This document shows, piece after piece, positions 58,507-64,000 of a stretch of 64,000 nt of DNA. This stretch comes from Blautia massiliensis (ex Durand et al. 2017) (GTDB lineage Bacteria; Bacillota; Clostridia; Lachnospirales; Lachnospiraceae), in NCBI RefSeq assembly GCF_001487165.1, contig NZ_LN913006.1:809596-873595 (forward strand), read 5' to 3'. The position numbers and the translations under genes were made by a program. Position 1 is the first letter of the stretch, and every line of letters starts with the position of its first letter. The notes under the pieces are model-generated. The model ran no database searches and was not told where the DNA came from. It saw only the letters and a program-made list of their open reading frames with translations.

Positions 58507-61500
58507 ATGGCAAGAAAGATGAAAACCATGGATGGTAACCATGCAGCCGCTCATGCATCATATGCTTTTTCTGATGTAGCTGCTATTTACCCGATTACCC
58601 CTTCATCTGTAATGGCTGAGGCTACAGACGAGTGGGCAACTCAGGGAAGAAAGAACATCTTTGGACAGGAAGTACAGGTTACAGAGATGCAGTCTGAGGC
58701 AGGTGCAGCAGGTGCCGTTCACGGTTCTCTGGCAGCAGGTGCCCTGACTACAACTTACACAGCTTCCCAGGGTCTTCTGCTTATGATCCCGAACCTTTAC
58801 AAGATCGCTGGTGAGCAGCTTCCGGGAGTTATCAACGTATCTGCCCGTGCACTTGCTTCCCACGCACTTTGTATTTTCGGTGACCATTCCGACGTTATGG
58901 CCTGTCGTCAGACTGGATGTGCAATGCTTTGTGAGTCTTCTGTACAGGAGGTTATGGACCTTACACCGGTTGCTCATCTTGCAGCAATCAAAGGAAAAGT
59001 TCCGTTCATCAACTTCTTCGACGGATTCCGTACATCTCATGAGATCCAGAAGATCGAGACATGGGACTATGAAGATCTGAAAGATATGGCAGATATGGAC
59101 GCAATCGCAGAGTTCCGTAACCGTGCTCTGAACCCGAACCATCCATGTCAGAGAGGTTCCGCTCAGAACCCGGATATCTTCTTCCAGGCAAGAGAGGCAT
59201 GTAATCCATATTATGACGCTCTTCCGGCAGTTGTTCAGGAGTACATGGACAAAGTTAACGAGAAGATCGGAACAGACTACAAACTGTTCAACTACTACGG
59301 AGCTGCTGACGCTGAGCACATCATCGTAGCTATGGGTTCCGTAAACGATACCATCGAGGAGACAATCGATTACCTTATGGCAGCTGGCAAGAAAGTCGGT
59401 GTTGTTAAAGTTCGTCTTTACAGACCATTCTGTGCACAGGCTCTTATCGATGCAATCCCGGATACAGTTAAGCAGATCTCTGTTCTTGACAGAACAAAAG
59501 AGCCAGGAGCTCTTGGCGAGCCTCTGTATCTTGATGTTGTTGCAGCTCTTCGCGACAGCAAGTTCAGCGATGTTAAGATCTTTACAGGACGTTACGGACT
59601 TGGTTCCAAAGATACAACACCTGCACAGATCGTAGCAGTATATGAGAACACTGAGAAAGAGAAATTCACAATCGGTATCGTTGATGATGTTACAAACCTT
59701 TCTCTTGAGACAGGCGCACCACTTGTTACAACACCAGAGGGAACAACAAACTGCAAGTTCTGGGGACTTGGAGCTGATGGTACTGTAGGTGCTAACAAGA
59801 ACTCCATCAAGATCATCGGTGATAACACAGACATGTACGCTCAGGCTTACTTCGATTATGACTCCAAGAAGTCCGGCGGTGTTACAATGTCTCACCTTCG
59901 TTTCGGTAAGAAACCGATCAAATCCACATACCTGATCCACAAAGCAAACTTCGTTGCATGTCATAATCCGTCCTATGTTAACAAATATAACATGGTACAG
60001 GAGCTTGTTGACGGAGGTACATTCCTTCTGAACTGTGCTTGGGATATGGAAGGACTTGAGAAACATCTTCCAGGACAGGTTAAAGCTTTCATCGCTAACC
60101 ACAATATCAAATTCTACACCATCGATGGTGTTAAGATTGGTATTGAGACTGGCATGGGACCAACACGTATCAACACAATTCTTCAGTCCGCATTCTTCAA
60201 ACTTACAGGAATCATTCCTGAGGAGCAGGCTATCGAGCTTATGAAAGCTGCTGCTAAAGCTACTTACGGACGTAAAGGTGATGACGTTGTTAAGAAGAAC
60301 TGGGCAGCTATCGATGCCGGTGCTAAACAGGTCGTAGAGGTTCAGGTTCCGGAGAGCTGGAAGAACGCTGAGGACGAGGGACTCTTCATGTCTCACGCAT
60401 CCCACGGTGCTCAGGAAGCTCAGGACTTCGTAAACAACATCCAGTGCAAGATCAATGCTCAGGAAGGTAACAGCCTCCCAGTATCTGCATTCAAGGATTA
60501 TGTAGATGGTACAACACCATCCGGAACAGCTGCATATGAGAAACGTGGTATCGCAGTTAACGTTCCTGTATGGGTTCCGGACAACTGTATCCAGTGTAAC
60601 CGCTGTGCATACGTCTGCCCGCATGCTGCAATCCGTCCGGTTGCTATGACAGCAGATGAGACAGCTAACGCTCCAGAGGGAATCAAGACACTTCCACTTA
60701 CAGGAATGAAAGACTATACATTCACAATGACTGTATCCGCTCTTGACTGTACAGGATGTGGTTCCTGCGCAAATGTCTGCCCAGGAAAGAAAGGCAACAA
60801 AGCTCTTGAGATGGCTCCGCTTGAAGCTAACACAGAAGAGCAGAAATTCTTCGATTACGGTGTAACACTTCCTCAGAAGGAAGACGTTATCGCTAAATAT
60901 AAAGAGACAACTGTAAAAGGCAGCCAGTTCAAACAGCCGCTCCTTGAGTTCTCCGGCGCTTGTGCAGGTTGTGGTGAGACACCATACGCTAAGCTGATCA
61001 CACAGCTCTTTGGTGACAGAATGTACATTGCAAATGCTACAGGATGTTCCTCTATCTGGGGTAACTCTTCACCATCTACACCATACACAACAAACGCTAA
61101 GGGACAGGGACCTGCATGGTCAAACTCTCTGTTCGAGGATAACGCAGAGTTCGGTTATGGTATGCTTCTTGCACAGCGTGCGATCCGTGGCGGTCTGAAA
61201 GAGAAGATCGAAGACCTTGTAGCTAACGGAACAAACGAGGATGTTAAGGCAGCTGGTCAGGAATGGCTGGATACTTATGCTGTAGGCGCAACAAATGGTG
61301 CAGCTACAGAGAAACTCGTTGCAGCTCTTGAGGCTTGCGGATGTGACAAGGCTAACGAGATCCTTGCACAGAAAGACTTCCTCTCCAAGAAATCCCAGTG
61401 GATCTTCGGTGGTGACGGATGGGCTTACGATATCGGATTCGGTGGTGTTGACCACGTTCTTGCAAGCGGACGTGACATCAACGTTATGGTATTCGATACA

Positions 61501-62052
61501 GAGGTTTACTCCAACACAGGCGGACAGTCTTCCAAATCTACACCGACAGGTGCGATCGCTCAGTTCGCAGCAGGCGGAAAAGAGACTAAGAAGAAAGATA
61601 TGGCATCTATCGCAATGAGCTATGGCTATGTATATGTAGCACAGATTTCCATGGGTGCTGACTTCAACCAGACTGTAAAAGCAATCGCAGAGGCAGAGGC
61701 ATATCCGGGACCATCCCTGATCATCGCTTACGCTCCATGTATCAACCATGGTATCAAGAAAGGTATGAGCAAAGCTCAGACAGAGGAAGAGCTGGCAGTT
61801 AAGTGCGGATACTGGCACAACTTCAGATTCAACCCGGCTGCTGAGAACAAGTTCAGCCTTGATTCCAAGACACCGGATATGGAGAACTATATGGACTTCC
61901 TGAACGGTGAGGTTCGTTACAATTCTCTGCAGCGTCAGAATCCTGAGAAAGCTGCAAGACTGTTTGCTAAGAACGAGTCTGAGGCTCAGGCTAGATATGA
62001 GTATCTGCAGAAACTTATCACTCTTTACGGAGCAGATAAGAAAGAAGACTAA
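58507..62052 (+). CDS. nifJ: Pyruvate:ferredoxin (flavodoxin) oxidoreductase
   Basis: An 1181-residue single-chain PFOR that splits pyruvate to acetyl-CoA and CO2 and reduces ferredoxin. Domain I begins TMDGNHAAAHASYAFSD; the CoA- and TPP-facing domains follow. Two ferredoxin motifs are CIQCNRCAYVCPHA and CTGCGSCANVCPGK (about 697-760). The proximal cluster uses CAGCGETPY and a later TGCSSIWG, and the TPP motif is GGDGWAYDIGFGG with NTGGQ. AAGGAGG precedes the ATG. Codon use is strongly biased to GCT, GTT and CTT compared with neighbours, as expected for one of the most abundant proteins in the cell. Confidence 0.97.
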   Translation: MARKMKTMDGNHAAAHASYAFSDVAAIYPITPSSVMAEATDEWATQGRKNIFGQEVQVTEMQSEAGAAGAVHGSLAAGALTTTYTASQGLLLMIPNLYKIAGEQLPGVINVSARALASHALCIFGDHSDVMACRQTGCAMLCESSVQEVMDLTPVAHLAAIKGKVPFINFFDGFRTSHEIQKIETWDYEDLKDMADMDAIAEFRNRALNPNHPCQRGSAQNPDIFFQAREACNPYYDALPAVVQEYMDKVNEKIGTDYKLFNYYGAADAEHIIVAMGSVNDTIEETIDYLMAAGKKVGVVKVRLYRPFCAQALIDAIPDTVKQISVLDRTKEPGALGEPLYLDVVAALRDSKFSDVKIFTGRYGLGSKDTTPAQIVAVYENTEKEKFTIGIVDDVTNLSLETGAPLVTTPEGTTNCKFWGLGADGTVGANKNSIKIIGDNTDMYAQAYFDYDSKKSGGVTMSHLRFGKKPIKSTYLIHKANFVACHNPSYVNKYNMVQELVDGGTFLLNCAWDMEGLEKHLPGQVKAFIANHNIKFYTIDGVKIGIETGMGPTRINTILQSAFFKLTGIIPEEQAIELMKAAAKATYGRKGDDVVKKNWAAIDAGAKQVVEVQVPESWKNAEDEGLFMSHASHGAQEAQDFVNNIQCKINAQEGNSLPVSAFKDYVDGTTPSGTAAYEKRGIAVNVPVWVPDNCIQCNRCAYVCPHAAIRPVAMTADETANAPEGIKTLPLTGMKDYTFTMTVSALDCTGCGSCANVCPGKKGNKALEMAPLEANTEEQKFFDYGVTLPQKEDVIAKYKETTVKGSQFKQPLLEFSGACAGCGETPYAKLITQLFGDRMYIANATGCSSIWGNSSPSTPYTTNAKGQGPAWSNSLFEDNAEFGYGMLLAQRAIRGGLKEKIEDLVANGTNEDVKAAGQEWLDTYAVGATNGAATEKLVAALEACGCDKANEILAQKDFLSKKSQWIFGGDGWAYDIGFGGVDHVLASGRDINVMVFDTEVYSNTGGQSSKSTPTGAIAQFAAGGKETKKKDMASIAMSYGYVYVAQISMGADFNQTVKAIAEAEAYPGPSLIIAYAPCINHGIKKGMSKAQTEEELAVKCGYWHNFRFNPAAENKFSLDSKTPDMENYMDFLNGEVRYNSLQRQNPEKAARLFAKNESEAQARYEYLQKLITLYGADKKED

Positions 62053-62109
62053 TTATTGATCAATAGTTACTGTTTATACAGTGTGCTTGCTGATTAAGCA
62101 TTAGGTGAC

Positions 62110-62145
62110 AGGCCTGCGGTGTTTAGCGCACCGCAGGCCTTTTTT
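62110..62145 (+). terminator. Terminator after the PFOR gene
   Basis: AGGCCTGCGGTG (62110-62121) pairs with CACCGCAGGCCT (62129-62140) and ends in TTTTT. Confidence 0.9.
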
Positions 62146-62165
62146 CATATACAGGAGAGATATAC

Positions 62166-64000
62166 ATGAAGAGAATTTTTTCGAAGGAGAAATCCCGGAA
62201 AGAGAAAAAAGCAGATTTTTATATTCTGTATACGATTGTTTTTGCGGCGATCTCGCTGTTTATTTACAGTTGTTTTTATTTCAATGGAAAATCCCTGATC
62301 TGGAGTCATGACGGTGTTCCGCAGCACATCAATGCATTGGCCTATTATGGAAAATATCTGCGGAATGTTCTGCAGACGCTGGTGACGGAGCATAAGCTTT
62401 CCCTTCCTATGTGGGATATGCATATCGGATACGGTTCCGATATCCTTACAACACTTCATTATTATGCGATCGGTGATCCGCTGACCTTACTGTCCGTTTT
62501 TGTACCGGAAAAAGACACAGAGATCTTATATGAGCTTCTGATCTTTCTCCGCATTTATCTGGCGGGTATCACATTCAGCATTTACTGCTTTTACCGCAAG
62601 AATCCCAAACAGGCTACATTTCTTGGAAGCCTTGTTTATATTTTTGCAGGATGGACCATTTATGCGTCCATGAAGCATCCATATTTTTCCAATCCCATGA
62701 TCTATCTGCCGCTGGTCCTTATGGGAATTGAAAAGATTTACAAAAAAGAAAAGCCATACCTTTTTATCTGTGCGACGGCTGTAGCGGCAATGTCTAATTT
62801 TTATTTCTTTTATATGATCAGTATCTTTATGGTGCTGTATGCAGCTTTCCGGTATTTTGGAATATTCCGTAAGCGTTCAGTAAAAGATGTATTTCAGTGG
62901 TTCCTGAAATTTGCTGGCTTTTATCTGGTCGCACTTATGATCGCTGCACTGATCTTTTTACCTGTGGTCATGACTCTGTTTGGAACAGAGCGCTTTCAGG
63001 CGCAGAATTATGTGCCGCTGTTATATGACCGCATTTACTACGAAAAATATCTCGGCTGCCTGATCGGCGAAAATATGATCCAGTGGGGAGTTGCTGGATA
63101 TTCCGCAGTTGCAATGGCAGGCGTGTTTGTGATCTTTTCCAAAAAGAAAAAATATACGGGACTGAAGCTGGGCTTTGTGCTTCTGAATCTGTTTTTGCTG
63201 ATCCCCTTTGCAGGTCATGTACTGAATGGATTTTCATACGTGTCCAACCGATGGATCTGGGCGTATGGAATGCTGATCGCATATATCTTGGTACAGGCAT
63301 ATCCGGAACTGTTTACGCTGGGCATCAGGGAAAAACGACGGATATTTGTGATGCTGCTGATATATGGCGTGCTGGCACTGTTTTCAGAATCCGCTCGTAC
63401 GGAACGCAATATCATGGCACTGATGATGCTGGTCCTGGTTGTGTTTACAGTGGTTTCCTACGGAAACGTATTTACACAGGGAAAATATCTCTGTGGAATG
63501 ATCGTGGCCGTGCTTGTGACAAGCATCCTTCTGAATGTTTCATACCAGTATTCTTACGAAAAAGATTATCTGTCAGAATTTGAGGAAAAGGATCAGGCGC
63601 TGGAGAAGCTTCAGTCCGGACCGGACAAAGCGATCCGGTCAATGGACGATTCAGCGGTTACCAGATATGACCAGTACAAAACGGGCTCTTATGTAAACAC
63701 TGCCATGTATATGGGAACCAACAGTACTTCCTATTATTTCAGTGTGGCCAATGGAAATATCAGCCGTTTCTTTGATGAGATGTATCTGAATACCCCCTGG
63801 GATTATCATTACAGCAGCCTAGACGGACGGAGTATCCTAGATCGTCTTGCCTCGGTGAAATATTTTGCCATCAAAAAAAGCGGATATGGGTATCTGCCAT
63901 ACGGCTATGACAGTGAAGCAGCAGTCACAAAAAAATACAGGATCTACGAAGACGAGGATTCCCTTCCTCTTGGTTATACCTATGATTCCTGGATCCCCAG
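62166..64000 (+). CDS. YfhO family membrane protein, 3' end outside the window
   Basis: An open frame from ATG 62166 (AGGAGAG upstream) to the window end, about 611 codons with no stop. It starts with a lysine/arginine-rich segment and then runs of membrane helices; about ten are visible in the first 430 residues. SHDGVPQHINALAYYGKYL near 46 and the following GYGSDILTTLHYYAIGDPL fit the YfhO family, which in Gram-positive bacteria is linked to lipoteichoic acid glycosylation. A soluble extracellular part begins near 470. C-terminus is cut off by the window edge. Confidence 0.85.
   Translation, partial: MKRIFSKEKSRKEKKADFYILYTIVFAAISLFIYSCFYFNGKSLIWSHDGVPQHINALAYYGKYLRNVLQTLVTEHKLSLPMWDMHIGYGSDILTTLHYYAIGDPLTLLSVFVPEKDTEILYELLIFLRIYLAGITFSIYCFYRKNPKQATFLGSLVYIFAGWTIYASMKHPYFSNPMIYLPLVLMGIEKIYKKEKPYLFICATAVAAMSNFYFFYMISIFMVLYAAFRYFGIFRKRSVKDVFQWFLKFAGFYLVALMIAALIFLPVVMTLFGTERFQAQNYVPLLYDRIYYEKYLGCLIGENMIQWGVAGYSAVAMAGVFVIFSKKKKYTGLKLGFVLLNLFLLIPFAGHVLNGFSYVSNRWIWAYGMLIAYILVQAYPELFTLGIREKRRIFVMLLIYGVLALFSESARTERNIMALMMLVLVVFTVVSYGNVFTQGKYLCGMIVAVLVTSILLNVSYQYSYEKDYLSEFEEKDQALEKLQSGPDKAIRSMDDSAVTRYDQYKTGSYVNTAMYMGTNSTSYYFSVANGNISRFFDEMYLNTPWDYHYSSLDGRSILDRLASVKYFAIKKSGYGYLPYGYDSEAAVTKKYRIYEDEDSLPLGYTYDSWIP

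Noticed and set aside
58603-60624. 673-codon open frame on the minus strand inside the PFOR gene
   Set aside because: It mirrors the strongly biased codons of PFOR; it has no ribosome site and no family resemblance.
1-64000. CRISPR array, prophage or rRNA operon
   Set aside because: No spaced direct repeats, phage structural genes or rRNA sequence were seen.

Overview
The window is a gene-dense stretch of a low-to-mid GC anaerobic Firmicute chromosome. The best fit is a gut Lachnospiraceae (Blautia/Dorea-like). That rests on strong AGGAGG ribosome binding sites, frequent TTG starts, a single-subunit pyruvate:ferredoxin oxidoreductase, corrinoid methyltransferases of the acetogen type, Hdr-type electron-transfer proteins and many small lineage-typical families. 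The genus cannot be fixed from the sequence alone. Most genes are on the + strand. There is one tRNA (Arg-CCG), no rRNA and no CRISPR array.

Layout. 1-2.7 kb: an aconitase/isopropylmalate-isomerase-type set with two large subunits and one small subunit. 2.9-4.4 kb: an L,D-transpeptidase. 4.5-15.2 kb: a long operon encoding HdrB-HdrC-HdrA-MvhD, three Flx-like NADH/iron-sulfur subunits, soluble fumarate reductase FrdB-FrdA and a two-subunit class I fumarase. A 179-bp palindromic element sits between the Flx and Frd genes. 15.4-28.3 kb: a small Cys-containing orphan ORF with an elaborate promoter, MgtE, an alanine-type symporter, ThrH, an esterase, a DUF362 protein ending inside a second long palindrome, a cytidylate kinase-like protein, a MacAB export relic, an M28 peptidase, a GNAT and a GH13 glucosidase. 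28.5-34 kb: a three-subunit molybdenum hydroxylase and two membrane proteins that may be halves of one. 34-39.7 kb: tRNA-Arg, an SH3 protein, a choline-binding-like repeat protein, an RluF-type pseudouridine synthase on a possibly leaderless mRNA, LigA and MetA. 39.9-48.9 kb: a corrinoid methyltransferase regulon (methyltransferase, corrinoid protein, activator, DUF2284, NAT, PucR-type regulator, GPH transporter, UroD-family methyltransferase). 48.9-64 kb: a dead IS110 remnant, a phospholipase C-like protein, cell-wall NlpC/P60 and transglutaminase proteins, DUF4203, YbaK, an ABC-F ATPase, Rrf2, PFOR and a truncated YfhO-type membrane protein.

How they may work together. The Hdr-Flx-Frd-Fum operon reads as a malate-to-fumarate-to-succinate branch whose reductant could be NADH through a flavin-based electron-bifurcating complex that also reduces ferredoxin. 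PFOR at the other end is the main ferredoxin producer. The corrinoid cluster would move methyl groups, plausibly from methoxylated aromatics, to tetrahydrofolate. These functional links are inference from gene order and motifs; no biochemical evidence is available here.
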